NCBI GenBank assembly: GCA_023449855.1
Contig: JAEXHR010000055.1
Span: forward strand, 1-6,875
From: Pseudomonadota bacterium
GTDB taxonomy: Bacteria > Pseudomonadota > Alphaproteobacteria > Rhizobiales > Xanthobacteraceae
Reading direction: 5' to 3'
DNA: 6,875 nt
Positions 1 through 6,875 of this stretch are shown here, one piece after another (the stretch's first letter is position 1; each line of letters starts with the position of its first letter). Below the pieces are notes generated by a model that had not been told where the DNA came from, searched no databases, and saw only the letters and a program-made list of their open reading frames with translations. The position numbers and the translations under genes were made by a program.

Positions 1-50
1 GCCAAAAGCCGCCCTTTTTTGCTTATCAGGGCCACACAAAAGCCCAGTGT

Positions 51-1774
<1,724 letters not shown>

Positions 1775-1784
<10 letters not shown>

Positions 1785-1942
1785 GATGCGCTGTCCTTCT
1801 CGGGGGTATTGGGCGAAGATGGCTCGGCAAGTGCCTCAGCGCAATGGGCATGCGCGGCCTGTCTGGCGAGCAGGCGCACAAGATCGGCCAGCGCTTTCTG
1901 CGCTGCCGGATCCAGTTTTGCTGTGCCTTTCTTGCCGACCAT
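1775..1942 (-). CDS. Small 55-aa protein overlapping the recombinase start
   Basis: Reading the minus strand from ATG 1940-1942 gives 55 residues ending in TGA at 1775-1777, a 10-bp overlap with the recombinase start. An in-frame stop at 1952-1954 fixes the maximum length. The protein begins MVGKKGTAKLDP and continues as an Ala/Leu/Arg-rich segment (LADLVRLLARQAA) that would form an amphipathic helix; the tail is Ser/Pro/Glu rich. It contains the recombinase ribosome binding site, so translational coupling is likely. I recall similar short helical proteins upstream of serine recombinases in alphaproteobacteria, but cannot confirm that here. No function is known to me. A role as a recombination accessory or directionality factor is only a guess. 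Its own Shine-Dalgarno is weak, which lowers confidence. It is the only sensible content of the gap between the recombinase and the divergent promoter. Confidence 0.55.
1794..1798 (-). promoter_or_regulatory. Shine-Dalgarno of the recombinase (AAGGA)
   Basis: On the minus strand AAGGA is followed by 9 nt and then the ATG at 1784. The in-frame ATG two codons later would leave 15 nt, so the site decides for the upstream start. It lies inside the last codons of the 55-residue ORF, which favours coupled translation. Confidence 0.7.
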
Positions 1943-2008
1943 GAGCCGGTGTTAGGACGGTGCTTTTCTGGCTATGCATCAACTACACACGACTGCTATT
2001 ATTTTTTG
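1943..2008. promoter_or_regulatory. Divergent promoter region between recombinase module and XRE repressor
   Basis: These 66 bp separate the minus-strand small ORF/recombinase from the plus-strand repressor and must hold the promoters for both. For the plus strand, TATTAT at 1997-2002 is a good -10 element; seven bases after it is the A of the repressor ATG (2009), so the transcript could be leaderless. The matching -35 area (about 1973-1979) is a poor match to TTGACA. An imperfect inverted pair, GTGTTAG (1949-1955) and CTACACAC (1983-1990), and an ATGCAT palindrome (1974-1979) are possible operator elements but weak. No convincing minus-strand -10/-35 pair was found. Confidence 0.45.
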
Positions 2009-2596
2009 ATGTCCGATGAAATCAGGCCGTATCGTTTCCGTCTGCCATCAGGGTTGAGCCATTTTGACGGCCGCTTTGCCAAAGCGCTGAAGGCGCTTCG
2101 GGCAGATCGGAAGGAGACGCAGCAGGTGGTCGCCGATGCCATTGGGATTACCCGGACCGCCTATGCCAGGTTTGAAAACGGAAAAAGCTGGCCACGTCCC
2201 GACACGTTCGAAGCATTGCAGGACTATTTTGGGGTTTTTGGTGAGCAACTAGCTGTGGCTCGGCAACCTGGAGAGAGGGCGACGGGGCGCGTGAAACCAA
2301 ATTTCGACACAGTTCGGGCAGACGCAATTCACGACATGGGCCGGTATCTCAGGGGATGTCGAAAGAAGAAGAAATATACCCTGCGACAAGTCGCGGCATG
2401 GTCGGGCATATCTGCTGCGCAACTCTCACGCATCGAGCGTGGAGAATGCGCGAACTCGCGGATCATCGGCGTCGTGGACGAAGACAGGAATCTCCACAAG
2501 GATGAACAGCGACTGATATTCACAAATCAGGTCATCCGAGAAATATACCACGGAACATTCATTCCGCCGGACAAACATACGCGCATTTACAAATAG
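2009..2596 (+). CDS. XRE-family transcriptional regulator with two HTH domains
   Basis: 195-residue DNA-binding protein, probably the repressor of the adjacent recombinase module. The first Cro/C1-type HTH (about 22-77) shows the expected pattern: QQVVADAIGITRTAYARFENG followed by PRPDTFEALQDYFGV. A second HTH (about 108-148) reads TLRQVAAWSGISAAQLSRIERGE and lacks the usual trailing helix, giving way to a charged tail with HKDEQRLIFTN. Two HTH units in one chain suggest one polypeptide can contact both halves of an operator. The frame is open upstream to 1844, but that part is antisense to the small ORF. ATG 2009 is chosen because the HTH domain starts soon after it and a -10-like TATTAT ends seven bases before it. 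No Shine-Dalgarno is visible. Base composition is visibly more A/T rich than the operon to the right, in keeping with acquired DNA. Its target is inferred from position only. Confidence 0.85.
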   Translation: MSDEIRPYRFRLPSGLSHFDGRFAKALKALRADRKETQQVVADAIGITRTAYARFENGKSWPRPDTFEALQDYFGVFGEQLAVARQPGERATGRVKPNFDTVRADAIHDMGRYLRGCRKKKKYTLRQVAAWSGISAAQLSRIERGECANSRIIGVVDEDRNLHKDEQRLIFTNQVIREIYHGTFIPPDKHTRIYK

Positions 2597-2898
2597 TGCT
2601 GCCTGTCAAAACCGACCCTTTGTCGCCATTCAGCGCCGGGCTTTCGCTCCCCAGCAGCAGACCGTCCGCTATTCCGGCGGGTGTCGACCAAGATGCGTCG
2701 TTCGCCGGTCGCGCTTTCAACGACAGCTTCTGCCAAAACCTGCCGCTCGGTCGCCGTGAAACCGTCTGGCAGCAATGCGCCCTAAATTCGGACGTTCGGC
2801 CTTGTAGCCGACGATCCCGAAAGCCGCCATTCGTTTCGCCAGCGCTCAACTGGTTCAGACCCGACATTGCGCTCACGGCCCAACAGGCGTGGCCACCA
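2597..2898. other. Gene-less region with interrupted minus-strand frames, possibly an eroded gene
   Basis: About 300 bp between the convergent ends of the XRE regulator and lysR. No RNA gene, terminator hairpin with T-run, insertion-sequence end or repeat was seen. On the minus strand, in the same frame as lysR, translation beyond the lysR TAA is open except for one stop (TAG, roughly 2785-2790). It gives a segment with PVERWRNEWRLSGSS, then a segment with LPDGFTATERQVLAEAVV, ending at a TAA near 2590. The second segment has gene-like amphipathic character, but I do not recognise a family. Two other open frames cover the same DNA and look like shadows. It is either a decayed fragment or plain spacer. 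Confidence 0.4.
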
Positions 2899-3777
2899 TT
2901 ATTTTCGGAGTGCAGCAATCAGGGCGTCCCGAGCCATGGCCACGCGCGGGTGTCGCAGCGATGAGCGTGCCCAGACGAGGTAGTAAGCGTTGCGCGGCAC
3001 CGTGACCGGGGCAGGTATCTCGATCAGCGTGCAGGCAGCGCGTTCGCTGCGGGTGAGATAGCCAGGCATCACCGTCCAGCCGAGACCCGCGCACAATCCC
3101 GACCGTAGCACCCTCAGATCGGGCGCGGTCAACGCGGGCTGGCTCGTCAGCTCGATCTGGTTTGCATGGAGCCAGGTACGCAGCAGCGGTCGGTCGAGGT
3201 CGTACGCGAGGTGGGCCGTCCGGTTGAGCCCGTCGGCAAGCGGCAATTCGGCAATCCGCATGGCAACGGCGGGCGAGGCTACGGCGCGCAGGTGCTCTTC
3301 GCCCAGCGGATGAAAGGCCAACCGCGGATCTTCGGGCTGCGAGGCGGTGACGGCTAGGTGCACCTTGTCTTCGAGCAGCAAGGCATAGAGCGCCTCGCGC
3401 CCGCCGATATGCAGGCGCAGGTCTAGCCCCGCATCCAGCAGCGGCGCCAGTCGGGGCGCGATCATCTCTCCCAGTAGGTCCGACGGCGCGGCGATGTGGA
3501 CCGTGCCCGAGATGCGCGACGATCGGGCCCGCGCGCTGGCCAGTGCCGATTCCGCCGTGTCGAGGCTGCTTCCGATCGAAGCCGCGAGATCGTCGGCAAT
3601 CGCTGTTGGTCGAACACCCCGCGAATGGCGATCGAACAAGGGACGGCCCAATTGCGCCTCGAGCGATGCGATGTGCTGCGACGCAGCCGGTTGGGTGATG
3701 CCGATTGCCCGGGCCGCCTCGCTCAGTGAACGACGGCGGTAGACTTCGACGAAGGTGCGCAACTGCAGGAGGGACAT
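2899..3777 (-). CDS. LysR-type transcriptional regulator, divergent from the electrophile operon
   Basis: 292-residue LysR-family regulator. The N-terminal winged HTH covers about 1-60: LRTFVEVYRRRSLSEAARA, then ITQPAASQHIASLEAQLGRPLF, a textbook LysR recognition helix. A linker helix (about 62-85) and the periplasmic-binding-like effector domain (about 92-290) follow. Two cysteines, C229 and C249, lie in the effector domain and could sense thiol-reactive ligands, but this is speculation. The start at 3777 puts LysR homology four residues from the N-terminus as in most family members; a further in-frame ATG at 3813 would add 12 residues with no family match. The gene points away from the DJ-1/gloA/ene-reductase operon, the classic position for a LysR protein that controls its divergent neighbours and itself. 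Two overlapping palindromes lie directly upstream of its start. The inducer is unknown. Confidence 0.9.
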   Translation of the reverse strand: MSLLQLRTFVEVYRRRSLSEAARAIGITQPAASQHIASLEAQLGRPLFDRHSRGVRPTAIADDLAASIGSSLDTAESALASARARSSRISGTVHIAAPSDLLGEMIAPRLAPLLDAGLDLRLHIGGREALYALLLEDKVHLAVTASQPEDPRLAFHPLGEEHLRAVASPAVAMRIAELPLADGLNRTAHLAYDLDRPLLRTWLHANQIELTSQPALTAPDLRVLRSGLCAGLGWTVMPGYLTRSERAACTLIEIPAPVTVPRNAYYLVWARSSLRHPRVAMARDALIAALRK

Positions 3778-3778
3778 T

Positions 3779-3802
3779 CCGGTTCCATAACCGGATTTAT
3801 GG
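3779..3802. promoter_or_regulatory. Two overlapping perfect palindromes, candidate LysR operator
   Basis: CCGGTT-CCAT-AACCGG occupies 3779-3794 (6-bp arms, 4-nt spacer). CCATAA-CCGGAT-TTATGG occupies 3785-3802 (6-bp arms, 6-nt spacer). They share 3785-3794, so they are alternative dyads around the same DNA. Both sit within 1-25 bp upstream of the lysR ATG and about 30 bp before the first possible start of the DJ-1 gene. This is where an autorepressing, divergently activating LysR protein would bind. The dyad is near to but not exactly the T-N11-A LysR box: its AT-rich centre gives T-N10-A. No clear -35/-10 pairs could be assigned. Confidence 0.5.
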
Positions 3803-3970
3803 CCGTCCGCCATTCCCGCTGGATTTCATGATGCCGTTCCCTGCGTATCTAAGCCGCCGAAAGGAACGATCGAAGCAAAATCGCCGCCAATTGCTCCAAG
3901 CCCTCACCGCTGTCCTGGTGGCGGGCGCGGCGCCGGCGGGTGCGTTTGCTCGTGTTTCCGACATCACTAG

Positions 3971-3977
3971 AAAAGGA
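3971..3977 (+). promoter_or_regulatory. Strong Shine-Dalgarno for the DJ-1 family gene (AAAAGGA)
   Basis: AAAAGGA followed by 9 nt and ATG at 3987. It is the best ribosome binding site in front of this gene and supports the short 231-residue cytosolic form. The earlier in-frame ATG at 3831 has only a GGA at 3821-3823. Confidence 0.65.
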
Positions 3978-3986
3978 CAACTGACG

Positions 3987-4682
3987 ATGACCCGCATTCT
4001 CATGGTGGCCACCTCCGCCGACCGCATGACTCCCGGCACCGAACCGACGGGCGTCTGGCTCGAGGAACTTACCACCCCGTACTACGCGTTCCGCGATGCG
4101 GGCGCCGAGGTTACGCTGGCCTCGATCAAGGGTGGCGCCATCCCCGTCGACCAGCGTAGCGTCAACGCCGACGGCGAGAACGACGCTTCGGTCGAGCGCT
4201 ATCTGAAGGACGAGGCCCTGAAGGGCGAGGTTGCCAGCACCCTTGTATTCACAAGCATCGATCCCGCCGGCTACGACGCGCTGTTCCTGCCGGGCGGCCA
4301 CGGCACCATGTTCGATTACCCCGTCAGTGACGAACTGGCCCGCCTGGTCGAACGCTTCGACCGCGAAGGCAAGATCGTCGCCGCCGTCTGCCATGGACCG
4401 GCAGGGCTGGTCTCGGCGAAGAAGGCCGATGGCACGCCCCTCGTGGCTGGCCGCCGTGTCGCGGGCTTCACCGACAGCGAGGAACGCGCGGTCGGCCTCG
4501 ATCAGGCGGTGCCGTTCCTGCTCGAAACGCGCCTCAAGGAACTTGGGGGCAAGCACGAGGGCGGCCCCGATTTTGCCCCCTTCGCCCTGCGCGATGGCAA
4601 TCTGGTGACCGGCCAGAACCCCGCCAGCGCTACCCGCACCGCGGAGCTCGTAATGGAAGCCCTCAAGGACAAGGTCGCCTGA
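3987..4682 (+). CDS. DJ-1/PfpI family protein (type 1 glutamine amidotransferase-like, Hsp31/glyoxalase III type)
   Basis: 231-residue DJ-1/PfpI superfamily protein. The nucleophile elbow AAVCHGPAG carries C135 with H136 next to it. E27 in TGVWLEELTTPYY aligns with the acid residue of Hsp31-type members. The LFLPGGHGTMFDYP stretch (100-112) is the conserved oxyanion-side loop of this subgroup. Family members convert methylglyoxal to lactate without cofactor (glyoxalase III) or act as chaperone/deglycase-like enzymes; which applies here cannot be read from sequence. Length matches cytosolic relatives, and a strong Shine-Dalgarno precedes ATG 3987. However, the frame is open upstream. From ATG 3831 it would add 52 residues containing NRRQLLQA, a hydrophobic run (ALTAVLVAGAAPAGAFA) and an AFA-type cleavage site, very like a Tat signal peptide. 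A 283-residue exported form is therefore a real alternative. First gene of a four-gene operon, 2 nt before gloA. Confidence 0.88.
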   Translation: MTRILMVATSADRMTPGTEPTGVWLEELTTPYYAFRDAGAEVTLASIKGGAIPVDQRSVNADGENDASVERYLKDEALKGEVASTLVFTSIDPAGYDALFLPGGHGTMFDYPVSDELARLVERFDREGKIVAAVCHGPAGLVSAKKADGTPLVAGRRVAGFTDSEERAVGLDQAVPFLLETRLKELGGKHEGGPDFAPFALRDGNLVTGQNPASATRTAELVMEALKDKVA

Positions 4683-4684
4683 TC

Positions 4685-5140
4685 ATGCGCTATCTCCACA
4701 CCATGCTGCGCGTCGCCGATCCCGAGGCGGCGATCCGTTTCTTCACGCTGCTGGGTCTCAAGGAGACCCGGCGCATGGAGAACCAAGCCGGGCGTTACAC
4801 GCTGATCTACCTTGCCGCCGACGAGGATTTCCGCGGCGACGGCGAGCAGGGCGATGCCGAGGTCGAGCTGACGTACAACTGGCCGCCCGAGGACGGCAGC
4901 CCTGCCGAGACTTATACCGGGGGCCGCAACTTCGGCCACCTCGCCTACGGGGGCGACGACATCTACGAAACGTGCGCGCGGCTGCAGGCGGGCGGCGTGA
5001 CGATCAATCGCCCCCCGCGTGACGGATACATGGCGTTCGTCCGCTCGCCGGACGGGATCTCGATCGAACTGCTGCAGAAGGGCGAACACAAGGCTCCGGC
5101 CGAACCCTGGGCCTCCATGCCCAACACGGGCGAATGGTGA
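4685..5140 (+). CDS. gloA: Glyoxalase I (lactoylglutathione lyase), VOC superfamily
   Basis: 151-residue metal-dependent enzyme that isomerises the hemithioacetal of methylglyoxal and glutathione to S-lactoylglutathione, in the cytosol. The N-terminus MRYLHTMLRVADPEAAIRFF closely follows E. coli GloA. The four expected metal ligands are visible: H5, E61 (VELTYNW), H85 (GHLAY) and E128 (SIELL). Two beta-alpha-beta-beta-beta modules span about 2-65 and 80-132. Compared with the E. coli enzyme (135 residues) it has a short insertion around 45-57 (EDFRGDGEQGD), an extra loop near 68-80, and a C-terminal extension ending PNTGEW. It starts 2 nt after the DJ-1 stop and ends in a TGATG overlap with the ene-reductase gene, so it is the second gene of the operon. 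An aromatic-ring dioxygenase or other VOC member is less likely given the complete GloA signature. Confidence 0.93.
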   Translation: MRYLHTMLRVADPEAAIRFFTLLGLKETRRMENQAGRYTLIYLAADEDFRGDGEQGDAEVELTYNWPPEDGSPAETYTGGRNFGHLAYGGDDIYETCARLQAGGVTINRPPRDGYMAFVRSPDGISIELLQKGEHKAPAEPWASMPNTGEW

Positions 5141-6246
5141 TGGCGAAATTGTTCGAACCCATTGAGGTTGGCGGGCTGCGGCTCGCCAACCGCATCGTCA
5201 TCGCGCCGATGTGCCAGTATTCGGCAGTCGACGGCGCGATGACCGACTGGCACCAGATGCATCTCGGCCAGTTGGCGCTCTCGGGCGCGGGCGCGCTGAC
5301 GATAGAGGCGACCGCGGTCAGCCCGGAAGGGCGCATCACCTACGGTGACGTCGGCCTGTACGATGACCGTACCGAAGCGGCGATGCGAAGCGTGCTCGAA
5401 AGCGTGCGCCGTTGGTCGGACATGCCGCTGATCATCCAGCTGGCCCATGCCGGCCGCAAGGCGAGCTGCGCCAAGCCGTGGCAAGGCGACACGCAGATCG
5501 CCCCCGATACGGAGAATGGCTGGCAGACCGTGGCACCCAGCGCCATTCCCTTCGCTCCAGACGACCATCCCCCTGTCGAACTGGACAAGTCAGGGCTTGC
5601 CCGCATCCGGGAGGCGTTCGCGGATGCCGCCCGGCGCGCCGGCAGGCTCGGCATCGAAGCCATCCAGATCCACGTCGCGCATGGCTATCTGCTCCACGAG
5701 TTTCTTTCGCCGATCTCCAACCGGCGCGGCGACGAATACGGCGGCAGCCTCGACAACCGGATGCGGTTCCCGCTCGAAGTGTTCGATGCCGTGCGCGAAG
5801 CGTTTCCGGCCGACCGCCCGGCGACCGTTCGCGTTTCCGGGACCGACTGGGTTGAAGGCGGCTGGACAGCGGAAGAAACCGCAAGGTTTGCGCAGGAACT
5901 GGAGAGGCGCGGTTGCGCGGCGATCCACGTTTCCAGCGGCGGGCTCGACCCGCGCCAGCAGATCCCGGTCGGCCCCGGCTATCAGGTGTCGCTGGCGCGA
6001 ACGGTCAAGGACGCGGTCGCCATGCCTGTCGTGGCGGTCGGAATGATCACCGATCCGCAGCAGGCAGAGCGCATCCTCGAAGACGGGCATGCCGACGCCA
6101 TAGCGATTGCCCGCGCTGCGCTGTGGGATCCGCGTTGGCCCTGGCACGCCGCCGCCGCGCTTGGCGCATCGGTAAAGGCGCCCCCGCAATATCTCCGGTC
6201 CGAGCCCCACGAAGCGGGCCGCATTCTCAAGGAGATGACGTCATGA
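5140..6246 (+). CDS. Old Yellow Enzyme family NADH:flavin oxidoreductase (XenA/YqjM-like ene-reductase)
   Basis: 368-residue FMN-dependent TIM-barrel reductase that uses NAD(P)H to reduce alpha,beta-unsaturated carbonyls, nitro-esters or quinones. It belongs to the thermophilic-like class (YqjM, Pseudomonas XenA): C25 and Y27 in APMCQYS tune the flavin and bind substrate, and H178 and H181 with Y183 in IQIHVAHGYL form the anion-binding and proton-donor site. Other class signatures are TDWHQMH (35-41), EATAVSPEGRIT, QLAHAGRKAS (100-109), SNRRGDEYGGSLDNR and a C-terminal phosphate-binding stretch with ADAIAIARAAL. Length fits the class. ATG 5140 is chosen because its A is the last base of the gloA TGA (TGATG), a coupling arrangement; ATG 5134 two codons earlier is possible. 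The physiological substrate is unknown. The neighbouring glyoxalase suggests electrophile detoxification, as for E. coli NemA. Confidence 0.93.
   Translation: MAKLFEPIEVGGLRLANRIVIAPMCQYSAVDGAMTDWHQMHLGQLALSGAGALTIEATAVSPEGRITYGDVGLYDDRTEAAMRSVLESVRRWSDMPLIIQLAHAGRKASCAKPWQGDTQIAPDTENGWQTVAPSAIPFAPDDHPPVELDKSGLARIREAFADAARRAGRLGIEAIQIHVAHGYLLHEFLSPISNRRGDEYGGSLDNRMRFPLEVFDAVREAFPADRPATVRVSGTDWVEGGWTAEETARFAQELERRGCAAIHVSSGGLDPRQQIPVGPGYQVSLARTVKDAVAMPVVAVGMITDPQQAERILEDGHADAIAIARAALWDPRWPWHAAAALGASVKAPPQYLRSEPHEAGRILKEMTS
6229..6234 (+). promoter_or_regulatory. Shine-Dalgarno of the lipoprotein gene (AAGGAG)
   Basis: AAGGAG followed by 8 nt and the ATG at 6243. It lies within the last codons of the ene-reductase gene and confirms the ATGA-overlap start. 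Confidence 0.75.
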
Positions 6247-6875
6247 AAATCTCCGTCAAACTGCTTCTGGCCGCTAGCGCTGCCCTCTCGCTCGCCGCCT
6301 GCGCGACGACCCGCGAGGGTGCATCCGCGCCCCAGATCGAACAGATCGCTACCTTCGATGGCGCGATGCCGACGGGCGTGACCGTCGCCCCCATCGGGCG
6401 CATTTTTGTCAACTTCCCGCAATGGGGCGACAACGCGCCGTTCACCGTGGCCGAGTTGGTCGACGGCAAGGCGGTGCCTTATCCCGACGCCACGACCAAC
6501 CGGCCCGATCCGGCCGACCCGGCGGGGCATTTCATCTCGGTGCAGAGCGTGGTGGCAGACGGCGCCAATCGCCTCTGGGTGCTCGACACGGCTGCGCCCA
6601 ATTTCTCTCAACCACAGGCCGGCGGTGCAAAGCTGGTGGCAATCGACCTTGCGACCGACCGGGTGGTGAAGACGATCGTCCTGCCGCCTAGCGTGGTGCT
6701 GCCCACGACCTACCTCAACGACGTGCGCTTCGATCTGCGTCAGGGCGCCGAGGGCGTCGCCTACATCACCGACAGCAGCAACGAGGGGATCGGCGGCATC
6801 ATCGTCGTCGATATCGCCAGCGGGCGTGCGATCCGGCGCCTGTCGAACCATGCGACGACCAACCCCGAGCCCGGC
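6243..6875 (+). CDS. Lipoprotein of the Yellow/major royal jelly protein family (L-dopachrome tautomerase-related), 3' end outside window
   Basis: Partial gene: 211 codons are open to the last base of the window. The N-terminus MKISVKLLLAASAALSLAAC is a lipoprotein signal with lipobox L-A-A-C20, so the mature protein is probably anchored in the envelope. The rest matches the bacterial branch of the MRJP/Yellow beta-propeller family: TGVTVAPIGRIFVNFPQWGD (about 44-63), FTVAELVDGKAVPYPDA, HFISVQSVVADGANRLWVLD, AKLVAIDLATDRVVKTI, TTYLNDVRFDLR and YITDSSNEGIGGIIVVD, with recurring propeller-blade strands. Bacterial members are usually annotated L-dopachrome tautomerase-related or SMP-30-like, but a reaction has not been securely assigned, so a sugar-lactonase-like or ligand-binding role is equally open. 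Start ATG overlaps the preceding TGA by 4 nt (ATGA) behind a strong AAGGAG. It is the fourth gene of the operon and the only clearly exported product. Confidence 0.88.
   Translation, partial: MKISVKLLLAASAALSLAACATTREGASAPQIEQIATFDGAMPTGVTVAPIGRIFVNFPQWGDNAPFTVAELVDGKAVPYPDATTNRPDPADPAGHFISVQSVVADGANRLWVLDTAAPNFSQPQAGGAKLVAIDLATDRVVKTIVLPPSVVLPTTYLNDVRFDLRQGAEGVAYITDSSNEGIGGIIVVDIASGRAIRRLSNHATTNPEPG

Noticed and set aside
1..50. Hairpin-like GCCCT/AGGGC pair and T-run upstream of the tRNA as a terminator or promoter
   Set aside because: The T-run is inside the loop rather than after the stem, and no convincing -35/-10 pair with proper spacing was seen.
1844..2008. Upstream in-frame extension of the XRE regulator
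   Set aside because: Lies antisense to the small ORF and crosses the divergent promoter; HTH homology starts only after 2009.
2849..2875. Possible second attachment site resembling the tRNA T-loop (GGTTCAGACCC)
   Set aside because: Only a few bases match the tRNA 3' end (GGTTCAAATCC) and similarity is lost at once; not above chance.
2596..2964. Plus-strand ORF starting with GTG at the XRE stop (TAGTG overlap)
   Set aside because: No ribosome binding site, no family resemblance, Ser/Pro/Arg-rich shadow-like composition, and it runs into the 3' end of lysR on the other strand.
3849..4556. Long minus-strand ORF (235 aa) opposite the DJ-1 gene
   Set aside because: Antisense shadow of high-GC coding DNA; the plus strand has complete family motifs and a ribosome binding site.
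5982..6851. Minus-strand ORF (289 aa) opposite the ene-reductase end and lipoprotein gene
   Set aside because: His/Arg/Gly-rich composition typical of antisense translation; the plus strand holds two recognised genes.

Overview
The window looks like a stretch of a high-GC alphaproteobacterial chromosome. The gene complement (large serine recombinase at an initiator tRNA, DJ-1/PfpI protein, glyoxalase I, XenA/YqjM-type ene-reductase, MRJP/Yellow-type lipoprotein) is most like the order Sphingomonadales. That placement is inferred from memory of the families, not from any search.

Left part (1-2596): an initiator tRNA (51-127) sits at the edge of a probable integrated element. A complete large serine recombinase (84-1784, minus strand) runs tail-first into the tRNA. 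Its last 14 codons and its stop codon lie on the antisense strand of the tRNA and the adjoining base, which marks the tRNA as the attachment site. A 55-residue small ORF (1775-1942, minus) overlaps the recombinase start and carries its ribosome binding site. Across a 66-bp divergent promoter region lies a double-HTH XRE-family repressor (2009-2596, plus), which may be leaderless. The layout of repressor, divergent promoter, small protein and recombinase is that of a compact integration module. The other end of the element is not visible.

Middle (2597-2898): about 300 bp without a recognisable gene. On the minus strand it holds open but interrupted reading frames that look like an eroded gene.

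Right part (2899-6875): a LysR-type regulator (minus) is divergent from a tightly packed plus-strand operon: a DJ-1/PfpI-family protein (Hsp31-like), glyoxalase I (gloA), an Old Yellow Enzyme ene-reductase, and a lipoprotein of the Yellow/major royal jelly protein family that is cut by the window end. Intergenic spacings are 2 nt, a 1-nt TGATG overlap and a 4-nt ATGA overlap, so the four genes are almost certainly cotranscribed. Two overlapping perfect inverted repeats next to the lysR start are candidate operators.

Together the operon looks like a reactive-electrophile defence unit: two routes of methylglyoxal/carbonyl removal plus reduction of activated C=C bonds. It parallels the nemR-nemA-gloA locus of Escherichia coli but has a LysR regulator, an added DJ-1 enzyme and an added envelope beta-propeller lipoprotein. 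This is the most interesting part of the window.
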